Positions 7,172 through 15,278 are shown, numbered from the stretch's first letter. The stretch: DNA of 30,149 bases from an uncultured Candidatus Saccharibacteria bacterium (GCA_948623715.1 CAPHDI010000013.1:1-30149), one strand, 5' to 3'. Numbers and translations are program-made. The notes: generated from the letters alone by a model not told the origin.

Positions 7172-8299
7172 ATGGCAAAGAAGTTCAACCGAAAACAGCA
7201 GGAGATCCGGAAGTACGAGCGGAAGACCGATCGACCGGCGAGGATTGTGCCGGAGGCGGTGCTGCCGAGCTACGTCGAGAATGTGCTTCTTCGGACGGAG
7301 AAAGATTTGCTGGCCCTCGGGCAGGCGAATCTGAGGATGTTTAAGAAGTACTGGCGGCGCGAAGAGCGCAGTCTGGGAAAGCAGATCGATGAGCTGAGCG
7401 AGGTGATCAAGGCTCTGGAGAGCGTGGCAACGCCGGAGGTGCTCGGAGCGTCGGATGACGCCGTGACGCGAAAGGCGGCAGAGGCGTTGGCGGCGCAGTA
7501 CGAGCGGCCGGAATTCCCGGAGGTGGTGATGGTGAAAAACACGATTGACGGGAAGTACTATCCGGAGCCGCAGGACGAGGCATCGCGGTCTCGGCGGCCG
7601 GGCAAGACGACTTTTAACTATTGTGGGTGGTGTAAATATGCCCACAATAGTATCCGGCGGTGCAATTATAATATTGCGTCGCAGTGCAAACTGCTCTGGC
7701 CGGGCATGGTCATGCACGATTTTAACACACCGTGCATGGTCTTGAACCAGTCGGCGCTGGGAATTAGCGCGACGGCGGAATACCTGAAGATGGAGAAAAA
7801 TGGCATTGCGAACGAGAAGTCGAACGTGGTGGCGAAGCTGCACTATCTGAGCTGGCTGGAAAAGCAGGCGGCGAAGGATCTGGTGCTGGCGAAACTGCCG
7901 CCGCTGCCGATTTGTCGGGAAGATGTGCCGTATGAAGTCGGTCAGGAGGTCGTGTGCTATCTCCCGCAGTGGGAGGGGGTTTGGCCGGAATGGCAGCGGA
8001 TGTTCGTAGTCGGAACGGTTACGGATACCCCGGAAAGGCTGAATGGCTGGGTGACGGTGAAGTTTCTGCAGCAGGTGTCGCGGTCGGAGAGCACTCGTGG
8101 AGTGCTCGGCGGCTATGGGGTGAATTTGTATGCCCATGGATCGTTCGTGATGACGCCGGAGGAATTTGAAATCCTGCGGTGGAATCTGGAGTACCGGGAG
8201 GTCTGGCTGCGGTCGTGCGTGAGTCCTGGCGAAGATGATCAGGCAGTACGGGACGAGATAGTGGACTTCCGGCAGGCGGGACCGCTGAGCGCGGGATGA
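7172..8299 (+). CDS. Orphan protein with a cysteine cluster
   Basis: A 375-aa soluble protein I do not recognise. The N-terminus is strongly basic (KKFNRKQQEIRKYERK), and a helical, possibly coiled-coil stretch follows at about residues 55-90. The middle carries Cys residues in a CGWC-x9-C-x7-C pattern, with a further Cys in HDFNTPC about 16 residues on. This could bind zinc, although the spacing matches no family I can name. The C-terminal half contains an SH3-like stretch (YEVGQEVVCYLP, then VVGTVTDTPERLNGWVTVKF). I chose the ATG at 7172 because an upstream ATG at 7136 and an in-frame start at 7118 fall inside a leader hairpin. It has its own promoter and terminator, so it is a single-gene unit. 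Confidence 0.7.
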   Translation: MAKKFNRKQQEIRKYERKTDRPARIVPEAVLPSYVENVLLRTEKDLLALGQANLRMFKKYWRREERSLGKQIDELSEVIKALESVATPEVLGASDDAVTRKAAEALAAQYERPEFPEVVMVKNTIDGKYYPEPQDEASRSRRPGKTTFNYCGWCKYAHNSIRRCNYNIASQCKLLWPGMVMHDFNTPCMVLNQSALGISATAEYLKMEKNGIANEKSNVVAKLHYLSWLEKQAAKDLVLAKLPPLPICREDVPYEVGQEVVCYLPQWEGVWPEWQRMFVVGTVTDTPERLNGWVTVKFLQQVSRSESTRGVLGGYGVNLYAHGSFVMTPEEFEILRWNLEYREVWLRSCVSPGEDDQAVRDEIVDFRQAGPLSAG

Positions 8300-8362
8300 T
8301 CTTGTGCCGGTAGTGATTTGACGGTGCGACTTAGGTATGAAGAATTTTTGAAATGAGGTGAG

Positions 8363-8391
8363 AAGCCCCCTACGAAGGTAGGGGGCTTTTT
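8363..8391 (+). terminator. Intrinsic terminator
   Basis: AAGCCCCCTAC (8363-8373) pairs perfectly with GTAGGGGGCTT (8378-8388) around a GAAG loop, and a T-run follows. Confidence 0.92.
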
Positions 8392-8440
8392 ATGAATATG
8401 GGACTTTTGTAGGAAAATTGTGCGGAGAGTGCTTATGTAT

Positions 8441-8448
8441 TGTATAAT
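8441..8448 (+). promoter_or_regulatory. Extended -10 promoter, leaderless murE-like gene
   Basis: ATTGTATAAT has its hexamer at 8443-8448, exactly 6 nt before the ATG at 8455. No ribosome-binding site is present. Confidence 0.7.
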
Positions 8449-8454
8449 GGGTAC

Positions 8455-10161
8455 ATGAGTTTGAAGAGAGTTGTGGAGAATATGCCGGGGTATAATAAGC
8501 TAGTGCTTCCCTTGCACTGGGCGCAAGCGGTGCGGGCGACGACGAAGTATAAGCGACCGGCGAAGCAGCTAAGAGTAATCGCGGTGACGGGGACGAATGG
8601 AAAGACTACGACTTGCTTCATGATCTGGAAAATGCTGACGACGATCGGGTATAAGACTGGGCTATTGACGACAGTGGGGTGGTCGGAAGATGGAGAGACG
8701 ATTCATCGGCAGTATGAGCATATGACGACGGAGCGGGTAGATGTCTTGAATCAGCGGATGCGTGCGATTGCGGATGCGGGATCGGAGTTTATGGTGCTAG
8801 AGGTGACGTCGCATGCGTTGGCGCAGTATCGGACGCTGGGGGTGCCGATCGAGATTGCGGTGTTTACGAATTTGACACACGAGCATCTGGACTATCATAA
8901 GACGTTTGATAATTATCGGAAGGCGAAGATGCGACTGTTTCGGCAAGCGAAGGCGGGAGTGGTGAATGCGGATGATCCGAGCGCGAGCTATTTCGTGGGA
9001 CTGTTTAAGGGGCAGAAAAAGGCAGGGTCTAATGAGAAAAATGCGCTGGGTGATATAATTACTTACGGTATTGAGAAGGGTGATATACGAGCAACAGATA
9101 TACAGCTGAATTCTTTCGGAGTGGATTATGCGTGTGGTGATATGGAGATACGGACGCAGATCCCGGGAAAATTTAATGTTTATAATTCCCTGGCGGCAGT
9201 GGCGGTTGGGAAAAAGCTGGGCTTCAAAAATGAGCAAATCGAGCGAGGAATCCATGCACTAGAATCGGTCGAGGGGAGAATGAACCGAATCCGGGAGGGG
9301 CAGGATTTCGAGGTGATTGTGGATTATGCGCATACGCCCGATGCGCTTGAGAAAGTCTTCCTGTCTGTACAGGGCTCGTCCTCTGAGCGAATTACTTCGT
9401 CAGATCCTCCGGTACGCGCTCGTCGTATGTCTAATACGCCTCGCTTGCGTTCCTCGAATCTTCCTCGTACTTCATCTCAGATGACTTCGCCCTTAGGTGG
9501 TGATGATTCATCTCGGACGACTGAGCTTCTAAAATCGGATAGCTTATCGAGAACGACTTCGCCTGCAAGGACGCTGACGGCGAAGACGGAGAAAAATTCG
9601 ATTGTGGCGGAGTTGATTGCGCTGCCGAGTGGACTGGGTGATGATGCGGAAGTGATAGAAAGTGCGCCGGTTGAGGAGATTAACGTCTTGGCAAATAAAG
9701 AGCCTAAGAAGACGGTGAAGAAGGCTGTGAAGGCGGTGACGAAGAGGCCGGTTGAGGTGGTGGCGGAGCCGATTGAAGTTACGGAGCGGAGAATTATCTC
9801 GGTGCATGGGGGTGCGGGGCGACGGGATGAGTCGACGCGAGCGGTGCGAGGAAAAATTCTTGGAAAATATAGCGATATTGTGATTATCACAGAGGATGAT
9901 TCGCGGGATGAGGACCCGCGGAAGATTGCGGAGCAGTTCGTCGAGGGGGCGGAGAGTGCGGGGAAAGTGATGGGCAAGGATCTATTTGCGGAGCTGGATC
10001 GGCGGAAGGCGATTGAGCAGGCGCTGAAGATGGCGAAGAAAGGTGATTTAGTCCTGATCCTCGGTAAGGGGCATGAGAAGACTATTCTACGAGCGGATGG
10101 GCCGCATGAATTTGAAGATGTTAAGGTGGCGACGGAAATCTTGAGGGGGATGCGGAAATAA
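8455..10161 (+). CDS. murE: MurE-like Mur ligase with a large internal insertion
   Basis: A 568-aa ligase of the MurC-F family, which adds the third amino acid to UDP-MurNAc-L-Ala-D-Glu during peptidoglycan synthesis. Visible motifs are the ATP P-loop VTGTNGKTTT (about residues 45-54), MTTERVD, EVTSHALAQYR, the metal-site TNLTHEHLDYH, VVNADDPSA, VEGRMNR, VDYAHTPDALEKV and the C-terminal GKGHEKT. The N-terminal substrate domain is short, with only about 42 residues before the P-loop. The amino-acid-selecting motif, usually DNPR for diaminopimelate, reads DDSR here, so the residue added is uncertain. Residues about 309-444 are an extra low-complexity insertion absent from ordinary MurE. Its first third is encoded by a dispersed palindromic repeat. 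Without it the length would be normal. Transcription appears leaderless from 8455. Confidence 0.85.
   Translation: MSLKRVVENMPGYNKLVLPLHWAQAVRATTKYKRPAKQLRVIAVTGTNGKTTTCFMIWKMLTTIGYKTGLLTTVGWSEDGETIHRQYEHMTTERVDVLNQRMRAIADAGSEFMVLEVTSHALAQYRTLGVPIEIAVFTNLTHEHLDYHKTFDNYRKAKMRLFRQAKAGVVNADDPSASYFVGLFKGQKKAGSNEKNALGDIITYGIEKGDIRATDIQLNSFGVDYACGDMEIRTQIPGKFNVYNSLAAVAVGKKLGFKNEQIERGIHALESVEGRMNRIREGQDFEVIVDYAHTPDALEKVFLSVQGSSSERITSSDPPVRARRMSNTPRLRSSNLPRTSSQMTSPLGGDDSSRTTELLKSDSLSRTTSPARTLTAKTEKNSIVAELIALPSGLGDDAEVIESAPVEEINVLANKEPKKTVKKAVKAVTKRPVEVVAEPIEVTERRIISVHGGAGRRDESTRAVRGKILGKYSDIVIITEDDSRDEDPRKIAEQFVEGAESAGKVMGKDLFAELDRRKAIEQALKMAKKGDLVLILGKGHEKTILRADGPHEFEDVKVATEILRGMRK
9378..9485. repeat. 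Dispersed palindromic repeat, copy 2, in frame inside murE
   Basis: A 108-bp element (36 codons) ending in an imperfect inverted repeat, GTCCTCTGAG (9378-9387) and CTCAGATGAC (9476-9485), with 9 of 10 positions pairing. It shares GCGAATTACTTCGT, TGCGTT and CCTCGTACTTCATCT with copy 1 at 1231-1341, in the same order. The end sequences differ from copy 1 but stay complementary. It encodes a Ser/Arg/Pro-rich stretch starting SSERITSSDPP and contains no stop codon in the murE frame. Confidence 0.8.
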
Positions 10162-10331
10162 TCTAGAGGGCTTGTCGTGAGGTCTGGGCGACAAAAAGAG
10201 CGGAAAGCCTTGCTGAGTTTTTAGTAAAAGTGATAGAACGTTAGCAGGAATTTGTTTTTAAAATTACTCTTTGCCTAGGCGGAGAGTGATTTTGATTCTG
10301 GGATTTTGGGTTGCGGGGAGATGAATCGTGG
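10162..10331. other. Short intergenic stretch, nothing clear
   Basis: Between the murE-like gene and the promoter at 10332. The only structure I see is a weak hairpin, TTGTCG / CGACAA, near 10170-10195, followed by A-residues instead of a T-run. I see no gene. Confidence 0.5.
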
Positions 10332-10337
10332 TATAAT
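10328..10337 (+). promoter_or_regulatory. Extended -10 promoter of FISUMP leader copy 2
   Basis: CGTGGTATAAT has its hexamer at 10332-10337. The P1 helix of the leader begins 7 nt downstream, at 10344. Confidence 0.75.
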
Positions 10338-10585
10338 GAGAGGGTATCAAATTAGTGAAAATATAGTCGGTAGTGTTGGTTTTGCTAGCGTTTGTGTTTA
10401 CATTCATGTTTGAAATGGCATCACGAGCCAATCACATGAATGTGCCATCCGGCTATTCACTGATTTGATACACCCTCGTGGTGCCATTTTTGTTGGTATA
10501 CATTTGCATCTGGCTACCAACAATTGATAGGATGTAAAATGGCACCGCCTGGGAGAAAACCTATCTAAACCAAAAGGAGGGCCAC
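10338..10585 (+). promoter_or_regulatory. Structured switch-like leader RNA, copy 2
   Basis: P1 pairs GTATCAAATTAGTGA (10344-10358) with TCACTGATTTGATAC (10457-10471), 15 bp with one G-U. An inner helix pairs CATTCATGT (10401-10409) with ACATGAATG (10434-10442). Its loop holds TGGCATCACGA (10416-10426), which can pair over 11 bp with TCGTGGTGCCA (10476-10486), followed by T5. Alternatively GGTGCCATTTT (10480-10490) pairs perfectly over 11 bp with AAAATGGCACC (10536-10546), which sits in the loop of a GATAGG/CCTATC hairpin (10526-10531/10560-10565). The gene starts after AAAGGAGGGCC, as in copy 1. Confidence 0.82.
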
Positions 10586-12070
10586 ATGCACCATAAAATA
10601 TCAAATGTTAACTTTCCCAGCAATAAACATAGTATTCCAATATTGCTGAAAAGAAGTATTCCGATAGGTTGTGCGGTGGCGCTGCTTTTGGGGATGGCTA
10701 TGCCTGCTCAAACTTTTGCGGCGAGTGCGTATTGTGGGGATATAGATGGATATGAGCGGGTGGGTGAGAATAAGTATGTAAGTATTGATGGCAGCTTGGA
10801 GACTTGCGACTTTCGGCCGATCCTGACGACGCCGACAGAGAATACGGTGAGCTTGACGCCGTCGCTTGCGCTGAGTATAGATAATGGCGAGGCGAGCGTG
10901 GATGACAAAATCATTGCGGAATATGATAAGACGAATTATTCTAGTCATACGGTTTCTCTGGCGGCAAGTAATGTGGCGAGCTATGCGTTGACTCTATCAG
11001 GTGTCGGTGTGAGTGGACCGGCAGTGCTGACTGGGGCGAATAATGTGAAAGGAGCTGCTCTGGCGGCGGATACTTGGGGATATGGCTGGGGAGAGGCGAC
11101 GGCCGCGGATGATGAGATGAGTTACGAATCGGCAGTGAGTAAAAACTTGGGCGATGTCGCAATAAGTAATAATGCAGTAGATTTATCAAAAAAGCTAGTG
11201 TTTGCGACGAAATTTGGCGAGAATTCGGTGGCGGGGACCTATAAAGTAACGGCGACGATCTCGGCGGTGGCAATGCCGGCAGAGGTGACAGAGACGTTTG
11301 TGAAGTGGGATGATCTGGTCTACATGCAAGATATGAGCGCGGAGACCTGCGAATATGCGCCGGTAGGGGTGGCGAAAACGCTGATTGATATACGAGATGG
11401 AAGTAGTGATCCGACTTATACGGTGAAGAAACTGAGCGACGGTAAATGCTGGATGACGCAGAATTTGAGGATTACGAAAGATAGCTTGAAAGTGGGCGGG
11501 GAGGATGTGTTTAGTATTTGTCTGACGAAGTATGATTCGGATGTGGAGGGGACGTGCTATAATGATTTGCCGAAGTCGAGTATTATAGGGTTTACGGACG
11601 ATACGGCGGTGAATGTGTATTATAACAATAATGTGAGCTATGGGGCGTATTATTCTTGGTGTGCGGCGACGGCGGGGACGTGCGCGGTGGATGGAGTGCC
11701 GATCAGTAGTGGCGAGGCGAGCGGAAGTGTCTGCCCGAGGGGGTGGAGGCTGCCGACGATGAGTGAGTATCGGGCTTTGATTAATAACGGGATGATGAAG
11801 CGTGGTGTTTGGAGCGCGAATAGTACGACGTCGGGTTATTGGATTGGGGCGAGTACTGACGAAATGGCTAGTGGCGCTTTTTGGCCGGCGGCAGGCCGCA
11901 ATATCTCTGGTACTCTTATGCACACTGGAGGAAATGGGGCGTATTGGGCTTCTAATATAGTGCGTAATACTAGTCGTGCATATCGCCTTGATTTTGATTC
12001 TACTGTCGTGCCTCAAATTGCTAGTAGTGAATGGTGTTACGGTTTTTCGGTGCGGTGTGTGGCGAGATAG
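10586..12070 (+). CDS. Secreted FISUMP-domain surface protein
   Basis: A 494-aa exported protein. The N-terminus is basic, with a signal peptide hydrophobic core at about residues 26-45 (IPIGCAVALLLGMAMPAQTFA) and a probable cleavage after TFAA-S. Residues about 85-230 form the same Ig-like module as the neighbouring FISUMP proteins (ADTWGYGWGE, then KLVFATKFG and AGTYKVTATI). One FISUMP domain follows at about 246-494: MQDMSAETC, DGKCWMTQNLRI, VCPRGWRLP, and a C-terminal GFSVRCVAR nearly identical to that of the double-FISUMP protein. The start follows AAAGGAGGGCC. It is a single-gene unit behind its structured leader and ends at a strong terminator. Confidence 0.88.
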   Translation: MHHKISNVNFPSNKHSIPILLKRSIPIGCAVALLLGMAMPAQTFAASAYCGDIDGYERVGENKYVSIDGSLETCDFRPILTTPTENTVSLTPSLALSIDNGEASVDDKIIAEYDKTNYSSHTVSLAASNVASYALTLSGVGVSGPAVLTGANNVKGAALAADTWGYGWGEATAADDEMSYESAVSKNLGDVAISNNAVDLSKKLVFATKFGENSVAGTYKVTATISAVAMPAEVTETFVKWDDLVYMQDMSAETCEYAPVGVAKTLIDIRDGSSDPTYTVKKLSDGKCWMTQNLRITKDSLKVGGEDVFSICLTKYDSDVEGTCYNDLPKSSIIGFTDDTAVNVYYNNNVSYGAYYSWCAATAGTCAVDGVPISSGEASGSVCPRGWRLPTMSEYRALINNGMMKRGVWSANSTTSGYWIGASTDEMASGAFWPAAGRNISGTLMHTGGNGAYWASNIVRNTSRAYRLDFDSTVVPQIASSEWCYGFSVRCVAR

Positions 12071-12104
12071 GCTAACTTGTAGCGCTGTTAATAGTTGCGA
12101 TAGG

Positions 12105-12130
12105 AAAAGCGCCCCGGGTGGGGCGCTTTT
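12105..12130. terminator. Bidirectional intrinsic terminator
   Basis: AAAAGCGCCCC (12105-12115) pairs perfectly with GGGGCGCTTTT (12120-12130). It separates the convergent FISUMP and TM2 genes. Confidence 0.92.
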
Positions 12131-12154
12131 CTGGTGGTTTCCTGTGTCTTTAGA

Positions 12155-13030
12155 CTAGGCGCTGGGAGGGGTAGGGGTGTCAGTGGTGGATGGGGTGGAT
12201 GGATTCTCTGAGGCAGGAGTGTTAAGACTTTCTGGGGTGGATGTTGACTCGGAAGCTGTAGGCTGTTTCTCGGGAGTGTCGGCGGGAGTGTTAGGAGTAG
12301 GAGGAGTGTCCATTGTGATAACTTTCGGCTCGTCGGAAGTGGTCTGAGTATCTGGAGTTGATGTGGTAGATTCGGATTCGGCTGGGTCGGAGAGCTCGGT
12401 GATGACTGCGGGGGTGGCGGCTACGTCGACAGAGGTGGTTTCAGCGGGCTTTTGCTCGGTGGCTGGGGTGCTAGTGGAGGTCTCAGGGGATGATTCGGCT
12501 GGTTTGGATTCGGGAGCGGCTTCAGCTGGTTTTGTTTCGGAGGTAGCCTCGGAGGGTTGAGCGGTAGAGGAGGCCTCGGCTGGGGTCGGAGATGGAGTGG
12601 TAGGTTGAGCGGCGGAGGCATTAGCGATAGCAGCGGAGGCGGAGCCGTCGTCGGCAGCGGCGGTAGGGGCAGGTGTGTCCATAGTGGTGGTCGTAGCGGG
12701 GGCGGCGATCTGATAGCCCTTTGCAGCGAGGTCGGCGTCGCCTTTGATGAGGATCATGACGCCTTCGACGATCCCCCAGACGCAGTCGCCGATGATGATA
12801 ATATAAGCAAGGATAAGGAGGCAATAGAAGAGGACGGAGAGGGCCGGGATGCTCTTCGTGAGGTTGAGAAGGATGATGCCGATCATGAGAAGAATAACGC
12901 CGCCGACAAAGAGGGAGACGTGAGTGATGGCCTTTTTCGTGTTATTGAGATACCAGTCGTGGCCGCCGACTCCGCCGAGAAAGACGCCCAGAACACCGGC
13001 AACGACCGATGACTTTACTTGATTTTGCAT
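12155..13030 (-). CDS. TM2-domain membrane protein with long Thr/Pro/Glu tail
   Basis: A 291-aa protein. Residues about 8-95 form a TM2 domain: the G-x-F-L-G-G-x-G-G-H-D-W-Y-L motif, a first hydrophobic segment before it, and two further hydrophobic segments (VSLFVGGVILLMIGIILL and LSVLFYCLLILAYIIII). Residues about 110-291 are a low-complexity tail of Thr, Pro, Ser, Glu and Ala with no fold signature, probably disordered. Its cellular side cannot be read from the sequence. The role of TM2 proteins in bacteria is mostly unknown. AGGAGG lies 4-9 nt before the ATG. It is transcribed divergently from tsaD. Confidence 0.82.
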   Translation of the reverse strand: MQNQVKSSVVAGVLGVFLGGVGGHDWYLNNTKKAITHVSLFVGGVILLMIGIILLNLTKSIPALSVLFYCLLILAYIIIIGDCVWGIVEGVMILIKGDADLAAKGYQIAAPATTTTMDTPAPTAAADDGSASAAIANASAAQPTTPSPTPAEASSTAQPSEATSETKPAEAAPESKPAESSPETSTSTPATEQKPAETTSVDVAATPAVITELSDPAESESTTSTPDTQTTSDEPKVITMDTPPTPNTPADTPEKQPTASESTSTPESLNTPASENPSTPSTTDTPTPPSA

Positions 13031-13063
13031 AAACCTCCTTATATTTCTAGAATAATTGTACTA

Positions 13064-13069
13064 ATTATA
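13064..13069 (-). promoter_or_regulatory. -10 box for the TM2 gene
   Basis: TATAAT on the minus strand at 13064-13069. It gives a leader of about 28 nt with an AGGAGG ribosome-binding site. I see no clear TG extension. Confidence 0.6.
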
Positions 13070-13130
13070 CTTTAAGATAGGGTAAAAAACAAGGATTTCG
13101 GCGGGGTGGCTTTGCTGGATTGGTGAAATA

Positions 13131-13139
13131 TGATATAAT
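13131..13139 (+). promoter_or_regulatory. Extended -10 promoter for tsaD
   Basis: TGATATAAT has its hexamer at 13134-13139. The ATG at 13147 is 7 nt downstream, so the mRNA is effectively leaderless. Confidence 0.7.
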
Positions 13140-13146
13140 TATGTCT

Positions 13147-14289
13147 ATGAAAATATTGGCAATTGAGAGTTCGTGTGATGAGACAGCGGCGGCAGTGATC
13201 GGGGATGGGGCGGAAATCCTGAGCAATGTCGTGGTGTCGCAAGTGGACATTTTCGCGGCGTATGGGGGCGTGATCCCAGAGGTAGCGGCGCGCTCGCACT
13301 TGGAAGCAATTTTGCCAGTAGTACATAAAGCTCTGGATGATGCAAGATTGACGAAAGATGATATTGATTATATCGCGGTGACATATGCGCCGGGATTGCT
13401 CGGGTCGTTGCTAATCGGGACGTTGACGGCGAGGATGCTCGCGATATTATGGGGGAAGCCGTTGTACGCAGTGCACCATTTGAAGTCGCACATCTATGCT
13501 AACTGGCTGATTGATGGGGGTCGAGACATTGACCGTCCTGAATTTCCGCTGTTGGCACTGGTGATATCTGGTGGGCATACGCAGATTATTTATATGCCGG
13601 GGCATAATCAGTTTGAGATTATTGGGACGACGAGAGATGATGCGGTGGGGGAATGCTTTGATAAAGTGGCGAAGATTCTTGGTCTTCCCTATCCGGGCGG
13701 GCCTTCGATTGCGAAGGCTGCGGAGAAGGGGGATCCTTTGAAATATCATTTGCCACATCCAAAGATTGATGGGCTGGATTTCTCGTTTTCGGGACTGAAG
13801 ACGGCGGTACTGAGAGCGGTGCAGGCGGAGTGCAATTTGCCGATTACTACGCCATCTTACGAATTAGCTGGCTACTTGACGGAAAAACAAAAAGCTGATT
13901 TTGCGGCGTCTTTCCAGGAAACAGCGTGTAATATATTGCTCGAAAAAATGCAAATTGCGCTGAGAGGCCATCCAGAGGCTCGTAGTGTGGTTTTCGCGGG
14001 AGGGGTGAGTGCAAATAAGGTTCTTCGCGAGAAGGCCCTTAGAGGGGCTAAAAATGGCCTTAAACATGAGCTTTTTGAGCGGGGTGGTGATAAAAATGGG
14101 GAGGTCGCTGGAGATGAGGCTGGAGGTGGGATTTTCGGGTCAGAGGTGGAGGTGTTCTTTCCGGAGGCGAAGTACACGGGTGATAATGCGGCGATGGTGG
14201 GGGTGGCGGCGTATTATGAAATCATGTCAGGGGTGGGACCGGCGGATCCGTATGATCTTAATATTATGCCGAGAGTGCCGATTAAGTAA
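13147..14289 (+). CDS. tsaD: tRNA threonylcarbamoyladenosine transferase TsaD
   Basis: A 380-aa enzyme that transfers the threonylcarbamoyl group made by TsaC to A37 of ANN-decoding tRNAs, with TsaB and TsaE as partners in the cytosol. It starts MKILAIESSCDETAAAV, the family N-terminus. The metal-binding HxxxH is H111-x3-H115 in VHHLKSHIYANW. The nucleotide-binding SGGHTQ and the C-terminal VFAGGVSANKVLR and YTGDNAAM blocks are present. Before that last block is an extra Gly/Glu-rich stretch of about 30 residues (GAKNGLKHELFERGGDKNG and on), which makes the protein longer than the usual 335-345. I prefer the start at 13147 to the ATG at 13141, which lies only 2 nt after the -10 box. Confidence 0.95.
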   Translation: MKILAIESSCDETAAAVIGDGAEILSNVVVSQVDIFAAYGGVIPEVAARSHLEAILPVVHKALDDARLTKDDIDYIAVTYAPGLLGSLLIGTLTARMLAILWGKPLYAVHHLKSHIYANWLIDGGRDIDRPEFPLLALVISGGHTQIIYMPGHNQFEIIGTTRDDAVGECFDKVAKILGLPYPGGPSIAKAAEKGDPLKYHLPHPKIDGLDFSFSGLKTAVLRAVQAECNLPITTPSYELAGYLTEKQKADFAASFQETACNILLEKMQIALRGHPEARSVVFAGGVSANKVLREKALRGAKNGLKHELFERGGDKNGEVAGDEAGGGIFGSEVEVFFPEAKYTGDNAAMVGVAAYYEIMSGVGPADPYDLNIMPRVPIK

Positions 14290-14296
14290 TTTACCC

Positions 14297-14325
14297 TTGA
14301 CGGATAGGTGGGGTTGGGCTAGAAT
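14297..14325 (+). promoter_or_regulatory. Promoter for the structured 14.3-15.5 kb transcript
   Basis: TTGACG (14297-14302) lies 17 nt upstream of TAGAAT (14320-14325). It is close to the -35/-10 consensus and starts 7 nt after the tsaD stop codon. The predicted start is near 14332. Confidence 0.65.
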
Positions 14326-14331
14326 GGGAAT

Positions 14332-14830
14332 ATGCTCTCTGACGGAGGTCCTCGAGTAATCCGGCAGATGGTCAGCTCATCGGCGTATATTTCTGGGGGA
14401 AAGTCAGAAGGCTGATGGGGAGCATGATCCTTAGAAAATTGGAAGGAAGTGAAGAGTGCATGAGATGCGACAGACGCGTGATCCGGAAAAGAGGCATTTG
14501 CATTCGGGCGGACCCTCGGTGGTGGCTGCTTGAGCAGAATGTGTCGAGATGGCTGGTGCCATCCCCCTTTGGCAAAATTCTGTAAGAGCATTGATAGCTA
14601 GACCAAGATAGCGAAAACCTGGAGTAAACTCTTTTATCAAAAAGCGAAATACATTTGTCTTCAAATTGTAACTGTCCTTGTGTAGTTTCCTGAAAACCGC
14701 AATGACGGCGATTCCACCTCGCCGTCGGAGACCATCATTGTACTTGCAGGAAAACGTCTCTCGTGTCAACAGACGTGGAGACCCGTGACAACTGAATACG
14801 GACCAAATGTACAGACCAAGGAGATGATCG
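14332..14830 (+). ncRNA. Highly structured RNA region (ncRNA or long leader), unassigned
   Basis: About 500 nt without a convincing ORF but with dense pairing. A junction is closed by ATGCTC (14332-14337) with GAGCAT (about 14420-14425) and encloses CTGAC/GTCAG, CATCGGC/GCTGATG and TTCTG/CAGAA. Farther on are CAGAAT/ATTCTG enclosing GATGGC-TGGT-GCCATC (about 14537-14582); a three-level stem GTTTCCTG/CAGGAAAAC, CAATGA/TCATTG, CGGCGA/TCGCCG (about 14686-14756); and GTCTC/GAGAC enclosing CGTGTC-AACA-GACGTG (about 14756-14783). I compared it mentally with RNase P RNA, tmRNA, SRP RNA and 6S RNA and saw none of their conserved cores. It may be the leader of the ORF at 14832 or part of a larger RNA ending at 15499. 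Confidence 0.5.
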
Positions 14831-14831
14831 T

Positions 14832-15278
14832 TTGAGAAACCTGAAACGTTTTATCGCCATGATGATGGCGATCGCAATGTGTCTGGCTCTCTGTGGCGGT
14901 TATGTTCCTCTGATGGTCGCGACTGGGTGTGTGTTGCTGGCGGCGGGCTGCGTCAACAGTAACATGGCCCGGGCGGGTCCGACGAAGGGCAACCGCCTGG
15001 CGAAGCGTCGGGCGTATCAGCTCGATGTGGAGCGTGTGAGATCCTATGAAAGTCAGTCTGGCATGCGAGTGGCTAACCGGAGAAACGCTACGACGATGTG
15101 GACGAAAATGGCCGGATGCTGCCGTGGGCAGCCCGGTAAGCGTAAGGGGTCGGCGCACTCGTGGGCACGCGATCAGAATGCACGTAATGCACGCGCTGGT
15201 ATGATCGCTCTGTCGTCCGTCATCCGCGGGGGAAGGCGGGCCGACGTGCGGTGGACAGCCGGCGCCGTGGCCGCGTAA
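14832..15278 (+). CDS. Possible small lipoprotein-like ORF (TTG start)
   Basis: A 148-aa ORF with a TTG start 8 nt after AAGGAGA. Residues 1-41 look like an export signal: MRNLKRF, a long hydrophobic run, then VLLAAGC, which resembles a lipobox. The rest is very basic (many Arg/Lys and Asn) and Trp-containing, with no recognised domain. Codon use (GCC, CGT, CTC, CTG) differs from the neighbours, which favour GCG, CGG and TTG, so it may have been acquired, or the frame may be accidental inside a structured RNA. Hairpins continue directly after the stop. I consider it real with moderate doubt. Confidence 0.4.
   Translation: MRNLKRFIAMMMAIAMCLALCGGYVPLMVATGCVLLAAGCVNSNMARAGPTKGNRLAKRRAYQLDVERVRSYESQSGMRVANRRNATTMWTKMAGCCRGQPGKRKGSAHSWARDQNARNARAGMIALSSVIRGGRRADVRWTAGAVAA

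Noticed and set aside
7007..8137. Minus-strand frame of 376 codons opposite the orphan gene
   Set aside because: His/Arg/Leu-rich translation typical of antisense frames. The plus-strand gene has promoter, leader and terminator.
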